This document shows positions 50,999-64,000 of a stretch of DNA of 64,000 bases, in pieces; position 1 is the first letter of the stretch, and each line of letters opens with the position of its first letter. The translations under genes were made by a program, and so were the position numbers. Location: NCBI RefSeq assembly GCF_004664715.2, contig NC_051069.1, positions 14,910,231 to 14,974,230 of the forward strand, read 5' to 3'. Origin of the DNA: Peromyscus leucopus. Its lineage: Eukaryota > Chordata > Mammalia > Rodentia > Cricetidae. The notes under the pieces are model-generated. The model had not been told where the DNA came from. It was given only the letters and a program-made list of their open reading frames with translations, and made no database searches.

Positions 50999-52788
50999 CA
51001 ACAAAATAGTCGAGTTTGTGAAGACAATTTTTGATTGGGACAAAAGTGCCCTGGCCTCTCCTTCCTATATTACCCTTGGATGGAGGAAGAAGGGACTGAG
51101 TGACAGCTGTGTTCCTCGTGTGCATTTCAGGGAGCAACCCAGGCTCCCTCGGATTTTGCACTCCTAGGAGCAAGGAAGAGTCCATCTTCCATACCGTGGT
51201 CCAGCCCCTGGCTGTGTTCAGTCCTGCTCTTCCCTGCTGGGGTTACGACCCATGACCTAGGGCCTAAGACTCCCAGACAAGCCTGTCATCTCCCTGGCCC
51301 TTCCTGAAGTTCGGCTGGTCTACTGCTTGAGCATTTACAATCTCATTCACTCACTCATTCTCCCAACAGCTCGTCCCCTGGGCAGACCAAGCATGGGCCA
51401 TACCATGATCTTGCACCTTTCAGCCCAAGGACAGCTTCAGGAGGAATGATTGATGCTGGAGACAGACGTGGCCCAGGCACCTGGGCCCTGAGCTTTTCCC
51501 TAGGCCACAGATTCACATCCACAAGTGCCTGTGTGTGATCCACAGGACTCTGACTCTAGCCTTCCCCTACCCCAGCAGACCTGATCTGATCCCTTGCCAT
51601 GGGGCACCATGAGCCTGGTAGGGCAATAGCTGATCTCTAGTCCCATGTCACATCAGGGGACACTGAGACCCAAATGAGTCTTATATAAGAGCACAGAAAT
51701 CCTGAACAACCTCTCTGCTTCTTCCACAGCCACCCCTTGGGTGTCAGCTGGTATCTCTTCCCCTTTCTAGAGCAGCCAGTCACTCCAACATATGGAACAA
51801 GAAAAAGTAAAGTCAAGATGGCTGTGTTGTCCACAAGCTTCATCCAGGGAAGGGGCAACAGGACTGTGGACCTGGTCCACCCCGACTCAGTCTTCTGACT
51901 TGTCTAATAGAGTCTGAGCTCCCCTGCCCCCCTGCCCCCATCAGCCCGCTCACCCATACCCTGCTCAGCACAGACCTTCCTCCCGAATATGTCACAGGCA
52001 CAGGCACAGGCACAGAAGCACCTGTCTGTTACCGATGGTAGACCAGGAGACACAGTGAGAAAAAGAAATTGCTTCAGCTACTCACCAGGCTGTCACGAGC
52101 AGGTGTGGTACAGATGTCTCATTCACACCTGGCCAGAGTCAGCACACAACAGGTGTAAATTATCCATATCCCCTACAGACACGCCTAGACCATTACCTTC
52201 AGCCTTCATACCTGTTGGAGTTCTTGTGAGCCATAGAGCGTGACAGCTCTCCGCTGACATCAGAGGCTCACCGGGAGGCCCCACTGAGAGCCACAAGGCA
52301 CTGAGAACGATTTAAACGCTTATCAGTTCACACCGGGAGCCCAGCAGAGATGGGCCCGGACAGAAAGGCCTTAGGGGATGGTCATGAAGTGAGGGAGATA
52401 TCCAGAGCAAGCCCCAGCCCTGGACTTCTTTTCCCACGGATATCAGAGCTAGAAGACCCAGACTCTCAATGCACGGGTTGGGAAACTGAGGCCTAAAGAG
52501 GGTCTGAGTCTGGCCCAGGTTTCCCAGCTAGGGCAGACCCAGCAAGGGAATGACCCCCCCCCCCCAGCTGTGTCCAGGGGCCCTGCCCTTCCTGCCTTTT
52601 TTCCTTAGGACCTAGCCATCATCTGAGGCCAGTTCAACCCCACCCTTCCTAAGGCCACTGTGTCTCTCCCACTCTGTCCCCGGGACTCTCTGTTCTTCCA
52701 TCCTTCTCCTTAACACTCAGAAGCATAGAAGCCCCTCTCCATCATTCTCTCTTTCCCTCTTTAATGCCACAAACATTGTTGACTCCTA

Positions 52789-52820
52789 CCCCCCACCCCC
52801 CACCCCCACCCCCCACCCCC
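52789..52820 (-). other. G-quadruplex motif (five G-runs on minus strand)
   Basis: Five C-runs of 6, 6, 5, 6 and 5 bases are separated by single A. On the minus strand this gives five G-runs with one-nucleotide loops, the most stable class of quadruplex motif. It lies in intron 6, on the template strand of Ccdc33. Confidence 0.9.
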
Positions 52821-53743
52821 GCACCGCCATGCCAGGTTCTGTGTTAAAAGCGGGGAATACAACGATGAACGGGATGCGTGTTTCCGCGCATGCCAGTCAT
52901 ATCAATCAGAAAGTGAACAAGAGCTGAGAAGCTCCAGTTCTGGTGATTGATGGCTACAGAGGAGGAATGCAGAGACCAAGAAAACGGACTTCTTTAGTGA
53001 CGAGAAGGGAACCAGGGATGGTGCCACAGAACCTAGAGGAGGAGAAGCAGCTGTCGGGATAAATCAGCAGAGGATGGGGGTGGGGAGGCCCAGGGAGAGG
53101 AACTGGTATGTGCTAAAGCAGAAGCAAGAACGTGTTAGGAGAGGAAAAGACCCCAGCAGAAAGAGGGGTCTGGGAGCCGGCCGGGGATGTGGGCAGAGGA
53201 GCAGACAGGCCAACACCCACAGGCGTTGGCAACATGGCAAGACTGTGAAATGAGGGCTGCCCCGGCGATGCTGACCCCAAGGCTTGCCTTCTCAACCACC
53301 GCTTGCTGGGGAAAGCCCTGCGGTGAACAGCCACCAGGACTGTTCAAATCAAACAGTGCCCCGTCTGTCCGACCTCTGACGCTGGACTGGGAAACTCAGC
53401 ACAATTAGAGAAACCATTCCTGGGCTTAGTGTCCTCAGTTTACAGTGTGACCTCTCATACCACAGTCTAATCAGAGAACCCGCTCTTGTAACCTGGGAGG
53501 ACCCGTGACCAGAGCTTTGCCCCAGTAATTGTCTGGACCTCCTCCCAGGCCCAGACTCGTGCTTATACACCTTGTCCCTCAGGGCAGCTGAATTCCAGGA
53601 GTGCCCCTAGGAAGCCAGGGGCACTTGCCCCAGTCAGACCCAGAGGGTGACTTCCTGAAGTAGAGAAGCCTTGAGCAGAGCAAGAAGCAAGGGAAGCAGA
53701 GACAGGGCGGGGCAGGTCCCAGGGATGGGTAGAGGCATGATGA

Positions 53744-55416
<1,673 letters not shown>

Positions 55417-55673
55417 TAAACATCCGCCCAGATCATGTCTAATCTAGTAACAAGCCAGCAGGGACTATCAGAGCTGTGACAGGCAGAGAAGAGGAGACAC
55501 AAAGGACAAATAGTATGGATTCCACCTGCCATGGGGCACCTCAGATTAACAGCCATAGGGACAAGATCTACAATAGTGTTATCAAGGGCTAGGGAGATGA
55601 GAGAGCAGGAAGCTACAGACTTGCAGGCGTGAAACACTTAGGATGATGTGTGGACATGCATGTTTCTGTGTAC

Positions 55674-55689
55674 ACGCGTGCGTGCGTGC

Positions 55690-55724
<35 letters not shown>
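55674..55724 (+). repeat. (GCGT)/(GT)n run
   Basis: CGTG units followed by pure GT. All 50 bp alternate purine and pyrimidine. Confidence 0.95.
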
Positions 55725-55725
<1 letters not shown>

Positions 55726-55734
55726 GACAGAGGT

Positions 55735-56160
55735 CAATGTATCCAGGGTTCTCTACTTTATTGTTTTCGTATTTTTGAGATTTGGGGGAATGTGTGCTCA
55801 CATGCCACAGAACAAGTATGGAAGTCAAGAGGTCAACTTATAGGACCGTTCTCTCTTTCCACCATATGGGTCCCAAGGGCCGAGCTCAGGTCATCAGTCT
55901 TGGCAGCAGGCACCTTTACCCACTGACCTATCTTGCCAGCCCTTCTTCGCCTTATTGTTTGAGACAGAGTGTCTCACTGAACCTGGCCCTCACTGACTCA
56001 GCTAGACTGGCTGGCCAGCAAGTCCCAGGGACTCTCCTGTCTCTGCCTCTCTGTGCTGGGATTCCAGGTGCTCACCACCTTGCCTGCTTTTTCATCTGTG
56101 TACTGAGAACAGAGCTCAGCTCTTAGCAGGTCTTTACAGATTGGCCATTTTCTCAACCCC
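55735..56160 (-). repeat. Two adjacent tRNA/B4-type SINEs
   Basis: The first (to about 55942) has 'ctttacccactgacctatct' and 'tgccagccc'. The second (about 55943-56160) has 'tttgagacagagtgtctcac', 'ctggctggccagcaagtccc' and 'gattggccattttctcaacc'. Both read as reverse complements. Confidence 0.7.
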
Positions 56161-56374
56161 ATAATACATTTTTAATCAGAGAAGAGGAATGTTGATGTCT
56201 GGATGGTTAGGGAAGGCGAGTCTTGACCCTCCACCTTGTTTTCGAGACAGGGTCCCCTTATAGACGCTCCATCTGCCTGCCTTACCCTCCCAGCCCTGGT
56301 AAAATAGGCATGTGCCACTATGCCACCCTAGTCATCATCTTTTAGGGTCTTTTTTTCCTTTTTAATTCATTCTT

Positions 56375-56540
56375 ACTGTATGTATATACATCACATAGGG
56401 AGGGGGCATCTGTATCACAGCACACATGTAGAGGTCAGAGGACAGCTTTGTGGAACTGGCTTCCTTTAGGTCCCAGAGATCAAACTCAGGTGGCAAGCCT
56501 TGACCAAAGCCTCTAGCACTGAGCCATTTCGCCAGCGCAT
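56375..56540 (-). repeat. B3-type SINE
   Basis: It contains 'catgtagaggtcagagg', 'gatcaaactcaggtgg' and 'cactgagccatttcgccagc', the reverse complement of a tRNA-type SINE. Confidence 0.7.
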
Positions 56541-59500
56541 TGGTCTTGATGTGTTGCTATGAAAGGAATTGGTCCAGGGCAGTAAAAACACCTGTATCGT
56601 ATAGTACATGGTATAACCCAAGGTGTAGTGCATGTTGGGAATGGGCAAGCAGGCATATGTTTAAATATGCGGGAGAAACAGGTCATGGCTGGGCCCAGGA
56701 AATGGCCAGATTGACCTCCTACAGACTGCATGCCACTGGGAGCTTGCTGTGTGTGATGGAGGAGGCTTGGAAGACAGGGTGTTCTTGGAAGTCCCTCCTG
56801 TCATCTGCCCACTAAAATTAGAACTAGACACTCTGTTGGAGGCCCGGCTTTCATTTAAAGGCAGGCCTTTAAAGAGGCTCAGGCACAGACAGGGGTGGTG
56901 ATAGGCAGGGAAGGGTGGGATCAAGGGGAGTCATGGGGAACAGCTTCAAAACCAAACCAATCCTCAGCCTGATTTCCCCAGAGTCATCTCACACATGGCC
57001 CTGCATTTGCACGGGAAATTATGAACCGATCAGCAGCCGTCCCAAGGGCCAGGAGGTACTGCCTGCTCTAATGAGTGAGCCTCTCCAGGCCTGACCAGTG
57101 GCTATCTCCACTGCCTAACTCCACATGAATGGGGGAGGCACTCCTCACGACAGACCTCCCCAGCACTCTGCTCACATGTGGGCCTCAAGGCCAGAGCCCA
57201 GCAATAACAAGACCCTTGCTAAAGGTTACCCAGTATGGCGGCAGCTGGATGAGGTGTAAAGCTGCATGCAGCCTGTGCAGAGATGCCCAGGGGCCAGCAG
57301 GGAAAACAAGAGAGAAACAGGCTGGGAAGTGAAGGGAATCTGGTCAGGAACCCTGAGCCTAGAGAGCACACTGTCCCCTGCCCTGCCTGTCCTGAGCCTC
57401 ATCTCTCAACTTTACAGTTGATGGAGTGGGGGCTGAACCAGATAATTTCTAAGTCTGGTCCCCTTTGACACCTTGGAGCACTGTGAGTTTCCCACAAACC
57501 CCTGGGTAGGGGCTACTAGACCCCAAAGACCTAGGTTGGCATCTGTAGTTTGTTAGCTATGTGACCTTCGACAAACTGTATGATTCCTCCAGACCTATTG
57601 ACTCCTACCTGACTAGGCTGTTAGAATGAAAAGGCTAACCCAGGCTAAGAGTCCCCTCCATCCCCTGCAGAGCTTCACACCCTTTATGATAAATACACCG
57701 CCCGAGGCCAGCCTTATCATTGCACCTGATGTCTCTGGGGAACCCCACAGAAACCCCAACTCAGATGGACCTATCTACTGCCATACATCACAAGTAGTCT
57801 CAGCATTGGATGCTACAGGGTGATCACCCTTAAGGATGTGACCTCTAACACCTGGCAACGACCATTTGGGCAACTAGCTGCTCCTGGGAGCAAAATGTCC
57901 TAGGTTTCTGGCCCAGATGCGATCAAAGGCTAGTAAAGAGCTAGGTTTTTATGAGAAACTGGCAACTAACCCCTCCCACTAAGTTTCCCACCAACCTTCC
58001 TTCTGGTCTCATTGGCCAGAATCAGGTCACAAAGCACTTCCTTGAGCCAATCACTGAGGAGGGTGTGGTTCTGGCTTGCTGATAGCCTAAGCCAGTGGGT
58101 GTGAAGAAAGGAGCCACCTGGATAAGAGGGCTCTCTACCTTTTGCTGTGAGGCAAGGAGGACAGAATGTACCAGGCCACCCCAGTCTGTTCCAGTCCTCC
58201 CCCTGGTGAGGACGGCAAAACCTGAGCTCTGATGGTCAAGGGATGGGTCCAGCACGGCTGGTTGGACGTAGATTTGGATGCTGGACCCACCTGCTTGCTC
58301 CTACAGTTCACAACCTGCAGAGTTGGGGCAGAACTCCTAAGAATGAAACAGATGGATGGAAAGAGTCGCCTGTGCCCATCATCTCTCCCTGTCCCATCCC
58401 CACAGCCAGTCTTCCCAAGCTCTCTCCGTCTTTCCCATCACCCTGGACTCACTCAAGTACTGGCTGCCTTTCTTGCCTGGGCCACTGCAGCAGCCTTCCT
58501 GTTCCAGCCTAGCTAATTTGTTCTCTGAGAAGCAAGTAAACATGCTCTGCCCTGAACCACAGGCTTCCCTGGGAGCCTGCAACCCTCACACACACGGGAC
58601 CACGCTCTCACTAGCTGTGTGCTGTTCATCCAGACACAGACCTCATCGCTCCAGTTCTCACCCAGCCTCAGGGAATTCGCTCACCGTTCTCCCCATCTGT
58701 CCTCTCTCCTCTCCAACCTTGACCTCAACCCTCAGCTCTTCCCTGCCCCAGATAAGAGGTGTGGCTTTCTCCTCGCGTATCCTAATTAATTGCTCCCACA
58801 GTAACTTGCTCAGGCCTCTGCATGATTGCAGGAGTGGGTGGGTTTTACTCACATGCATGTATATGATCCATACTCTTGGAAGATAAGCTCTAGGAAGAGA
58901 CGGAGTCTGCCTCTAGCTCTCCCATAATCCCTGCAGTACCCTGCATACAAGTGTCCCAGGCAACGTTTGCTAAGTTAAGTCAAACTGAACTTTTGCATAC
59001 TAGAAAAATATCCATTGTCTCCTTCAACCTTGCAAAAGGCTTTCAAAGTGTGAAGCACAAGGCATTTGAGGGAAACAAACAAACAAAAAAACAAAAACAA
59101 ACAAACAACAACAACAAAAAAAAAAAAAACTAGGTCCCAGAGAGGGGAAGGGACCCACTGTGATCCAAACAATAAGCTTAAAGTGGTCCCTGGGCCCTGA
59201 GCCAAGGGTCCCAGCTTGTTGGAAGCCCCAGCCAGCCCAGCGGCCAGCAGCTCTTGCTCTCAGCATGACTTCACTGTGCCGGGGCAGAACAGACAGCAAT
59301 GTGTGAGCAGAGAGTGAGGGTGAGCCCAGAGGAAACAGGAGGAGGAGGAGGAAGGAACAAGGGCCCATGGAATGAAGGCTCTGTCCCCAGGGAAGGCAGG
59401 TCTGCCTCAGTGGCAGAGGGTTAATGGCTTTTCTGAAGATCACAGCTGAGGGTTAATCGTATTCCTTAATTCCGAAGTCCACCCTAGCCTTTCCCATCAG

Positions 59501-61064
59501 CATCTTCAGGCATGTCTACCCTACGCCCACCCCACCTCCTCACCCCTGCACAGCATGCAGACCAGCCACAGCACTCTCATCTCCACAGGGCTGATAACAG
59601 ATTGTTATTTAACCTTGAGTCCCACACACACTCATTTTTGTACCAGGGAGGGAGAAAGAGAGAGAATATGTAGGATTCACCCTCCCAAACTCTAGGTATG
59701 AAAGGCTTTCTCCTGGGGGACTTACTCTGGGAACCCTTTCAGGGAAAAGGCTGTCCCTCATTGGGCAGGCAGCCACTTACCACCTCTTGCCATGTAGACT
59801 CCATTTAGACCTGTTAATAAGTCCCACAGCAGACAGCTAGTATCCATTAAATAACCCTTCCCCAGGATAGGGGCAACAAATGAGGCCCCAGGAAACCAAG
59901 TCACAGTCCTTCCTCCCCGAGGGCCTTGGGGCCTGGCAGCTGGTCCAGACAATGTAGATACCCTCCTCTGATACCCAGGATATGGGAGGGTCATAGTGTG
60001 GGGATCAATCCTGAGAGATCAATACCAAGCTCCGCAGAACTCACATCTGGCTTCTGGGGCCTGGAGTGCTCACCAGGTGGCTGTCCCCAAGCTTCCATCA
60101 CGATGTCTTAGGGATGTGCCTATGACTCCAGCGCTATCCTAGTGTTCATCTGTCCCCGAGTTGACCACAAACCATCTCCTTGGGGACAGGGAAAGATTCA
60201 GCCAGGCCTTGGGCAAGGCTCCTGAGGACCAGAGCAAGCCCATCAAGTGTGACAGGTGCGAGGGCCCCACCCAATCAGGAGGAGTAGGTCCCTCTCCATC
60301 TAGCCTCAGTAACTCCTGGAGTGTTTGTGCTGACCTTTTCCTGTGATTGCTAATCCCCTCAGGGGAGCAGGAGGCAGGACCACTGCCACTGTGCCTGACA
60401 GCCCCTGACAGGGCAGAGGCAAGGCGGACCATGCCGAGACCAGTCAGGGCTTCACGCTAAGAGTTAGAGGCTATTTACCCACCTTCCCATTTATGTGGAT
60501 TTTCCATGAATCCCCCCACCCCCTTCCGGGGTCCTTCACAATGGCTGGGCTGTGTGCCCCCCCCACACTCTGTTGCTTGGTCATTTTCCCACCTAGAAGA
60601 CCCTTTCCTCTTCTTTCCCCTTGCCACATCTTCCTTCAGAGCCGCCTCTAGGCCTGCTTCCTTTGAGGGTTTTGGACCAGCCAGTCTCCCTTCTCTGGGC
60701 ATTGGTCAATGCTGTCGCATTTTATCTTCCAAGCCATCCCCATGTGTGTGCTCCAGCTGCTACCTGACAGCACCTTCAAGTCACCTGAGTCCCCAACGGC
60801 CTGAAGCCAGATAAAACCAGCTTCTGGAATCTGAAGACCTGTGTGGCCTTCTGAACGGGGCTGGGGTAACTTGTATGGAATAGAAAGGGGCTGTGGATGT
60901 TGGCACAACACTGTGAAAACACTACACACGTCTAGCCAGTACCTTAGAGCATGAAAAGAATTTCACTGAGCAGTACTTTAGCTATTTGTACTGAGAAAAT
61001 CGTCTGGGATACAGAGGTATGTGGCAAAGAGCATCCAGCACAGTGTTGTCAGGGGGAAAAGCCA

Positions 61065-61234
61065 GAAAACGGGAGAGCAAAATGGCTCAGAGGGTTAAGG
61101 CATTTGCTGCCACACTGGACAATATGAGTTTGATTAGCCAAACCCTACCATATGATGGAAGAAGAGAGTTGATTCAAGCAAGTTGTTCTTCAACCTCTAC
61201 ATATGTGGTGTGGTGTGCGCGCACACGCACACGC

Positions 61235-61271
<37 letters not shown>

Positions 61272-61298
61272 TTAAAAACTTTTTTAAAAAAGGAAAAA
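61065..61298 (+). repeat. tRNA-type SINE ending in CGCA/CA run
   Basis: 'gagcaaaatggctcagaggg', 'caagcaagttgttcttcaac', then a CGCACA to CA run (61215-61268), then 'aaattaaaaac'. It is a plus-strand SINE whose tail expanded into a microsatellite. Confidence 0.75.
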
Positions 61299-61649
61299 TC
61301 AGGTCAGTTGGGCATGGTTCTGGGGAAGGTGGGCTCTATTTTGATTTTTAAAAGGGTCTTATGTAATCCAGGCTAGCCTCAAACTTGCTACATAGCTGAG
61401 GTGTCCTCCAACTTTTATATAGCCCAAGTTGTCCTTAATCCTCCTGCCTCTACCTCTCAAGTGTTGGGATTATAAGTCTATGCCATCACATGCAGAATAT
61501 CTTGAAGTTACTAAAGTCACAAGTAATGAGAGTTTCTTGAGACTGTGGTTGTGCTTACATTTTGATTGTAAGTGGAAAAGGGCAGAGTGGCAATTATATG
61601 TATAAAATATGCGCAGAAAAATGGGAACATGGTGGTATTGAGTGGCTGT

Positions 61650-61777
61650 CTTTTGTTTTTCCAGTACAGGGTTTCTCTGTGTTGCCCTGTAGACAGGCTG
61701 GCCTCAAACTCTGAGATCTGCCTGCCCCTGCCTCCCAAGTGCTGGGATTAAAGGCTTGCACCACCACTGCCCAGCTT
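61650..61777 (-). repeat. B1 SINE
   Basis: It contains 'acagggtttctctgtgttg', 'gtagacaggctggcctcaaa' and 'gtgctgggattaaaggcttg', the reverse complement of B1. An older B1-like piece lies at about 61335-61500. Confidence 0.88.
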
Positions 61778-61853
61778 GAGTGGTTGTCTTAATGTAAGAA
61801 TATAGGAGTTTCCCCTTCCTTTTATTTACTATTTCTTGACTTTCTATAACTGA

Positions 61854-62852
<999 letters not shown>

Positions 62853-62944
62853 TAGTTGGTCCCCCGCATGGTACCACCCTACTCCTGCCCCATGGCCACA
62901 CCTATAGAAGGTAATATGAATTCTTTGGGTGTGTGGTGTCGGGG

Positions 62945-63085
62945 AGGCATCAAGAAGGGTTTCTCTGTGTAGCCCTGGCTACCGTGGAACTTACTCTGTT
63001 GACCAGGCTGGTCTTGAACTCAGATCTTCCCACCTCTGCCTCCAGAGTGCTGGGATTAAAGACATGTGCCACCACCACCCAGCTG
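62945..63085 (-). repeat. B1 SINE
   Basis: It contains 'agggtttctctgtgtagccc', 'gttgaccaggctggtcttga' and 'gtgctgggattaaagacatg', the reverse complement of B1. It lacks the cricetid 'tttgcgcc' variant, so it is probably older. Confidence 0.85.
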
Positions 63086-63389
63086 AATGTGGCTTCTTAA
63101 CGTCTCTGTCGGGGTGCCCACTAGGGAAGCCTGTAGGTGTGAGGAACACCAAAGACTTGTCTTACCTGAGAGTGCTTGAGAGACAAGACAGGGTGAACCC
63201 CTGGAAAGCACACCTGGGACCCCAGGGAGTAACAGCAAGGGCTCAGGCTTTCCCAGAACTGGGCCCAAGGCTTCTTACCCCATCCTCCTATAGGACCTGG
63301 GACAGATGACAACCTCTCTAGACCTCATTCTCATCTCTGTCCACCCGTCCAGGACACAATAAGCAGAGGGGCATACTCAGGTTCTGGGG

Positions 63390-63503
63390 GCAGACTGACG
63401 GAACTCCAATTCTGGTTTCACCACTTGCCAGCTCACGTGTGACTATATTCCCTTCCGTAGGAGAAATAGTAGCATCCATGCCTTACTTTCCTTGTCTATA
63501 ATA

Positions 63504-63541
<38 letters not shown>

Positions 63542-63725
63542 AACACACACACATAAACACACACACACACGTACATAAGCACACAGAGAGAGAGGGGGAG
63601 GGAGGGAGGGAGGGAAGGAGGGAGGGAGGGAGGGAGGGAGGGAGGAAGAGAGAGAAGCATGCTTGCTCACAGGGTTGCTATGGGATTTGGTCAGGAAATA
63701 CATAAAGCACTTAGAATAGATTCTC
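63390..63725 (+). repeat. MIR-like element split by CA and GGGA microsatellite
   Basis: The left half ('actccaattctggtttcacc', 'acttgccagctcacgtgtga') and right half ('cagggttgctatgggatttg', 'acataaagcacttagaatag') of a MIR-type element flank a CA run (63507-63570) and a GGGA run (63593-63645). Confidence 0.65.
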
Positions 63726-63729
63726 AATG

Positions 63730-63960
63730 TCAGGCCTGGTGGTGCAGGCCTGTAAATCTTGGCTACCCAGAAGCTGAGGCAGGAGGATGGAAACTTTGAG
63801 GCTTGTCTGGGCTACAGAATGACTTTGAGACCAGTGTGGGGACCTTGTCTCAAAATAAAAACAAACAAGGCTTGGGATGTAGCTTTAGTGGAAGAGCACT
63901 TGCTAGTATGTGAGCTTGCAAGAGGCCAAAGGTTCAATCCTCACTAGGAAAAAAATAGCT
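63730..63960 (+). repeat. B1/ID-type composite SINE
   Basis: A B1-like part ('ggcctggtggtgcaggcctg', 'aagctgaggcaggaggatgg') is followed by an ID-like part ('cttgggatgtagctttagtg', 'ggttcaatcctcactagg') and an A-rich end. Confidence 0.65.
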
Positions 63961-64000
63961 TTATCATTACTGTTTTTATCATCATATATATATACATACG

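Noticed and set aside
58356..58886. 176-codon frame in intron 8
   Set aside because: It has no recognisable protein, no flanking splice pair that joins Ccdc33 in frame, and Ser/Leu/Pro bias typical of random GC-rich intron.

Overview
The window is nuclear DNA of a mammal, and more precisely a rodent. It is packed with rodent-restricted SINEs of the B1, B2, B3 and B4/ID types, MaLR LTRs, a URR1-type DNA transposon and long CA/GT microsatellites. One B1 (29975-30143) carries the 'tttgcgcctttcctgg' variant that I associate with cricetid rodents (hamsters, voles, deer mice) rather than house mouse or rat. That family-level placement is from memory and moderately confident.

The only protein-coding gene I can support is Ccdc33, on the + strand. 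Ten coding exons chain together without breaking frame: 4854-5163, 5988-6337, 25969-26132, 41644-41777, 49315-49424, 50501-50608, 53864-53955, 55116-55236, 61941-62070 and 62704-62837. All junctions are GT-AG, all phases match, and the chain encodes 551 residues (1,653 nt) aligning end to end with the N-terminal half of CCDC33 as I remember it. The window ends inside the intron after the tenth exon, so the C-terminal coiled-coil half of the protein lies beyond it. CCDC33 is a testis-enriched C2-domain/coiled-coil protein, reported as putatively peroxisomal in mouse and as a cancer/testis antigen in human.

Layout: 1-4787 is upstream DNA with SINEs and GGT/GAT repeats. 4788-6337 holds the first two coding exons. 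6338-25968 is a 19.6-kb intron with a CpG-rich patch (about 10070-10510), long CT and GA tracts, a URR1 element and several SINEs. 26133-41643 is a 15.5-kb intron with a 42-bp minisatellite split in two by a 647-bp LTR-like foldback element. 41778-49314 contains an 871-bp array of a 24-bp minisatellite and an almost complete MaLR (MT-type) element nested in a B3 SINE. The remaining introns are shorter and carry SINEs and microsatellites.

Most long open frames in the window come from tandem repeats whose unit is a multiple of three (24 bp, 42 bp) or from di-/trinucleotide runs. They are not genes. I found no sign of a new defence, mobile or metabolic system. The most unusual structures are the foldback insertion that interrupts the 42-bp array, the 24-bp array, three clean RNA-capable hairpins, a textbook G-quadruplex motif on the minus strand, and the isolated intronic CpG-rich block.
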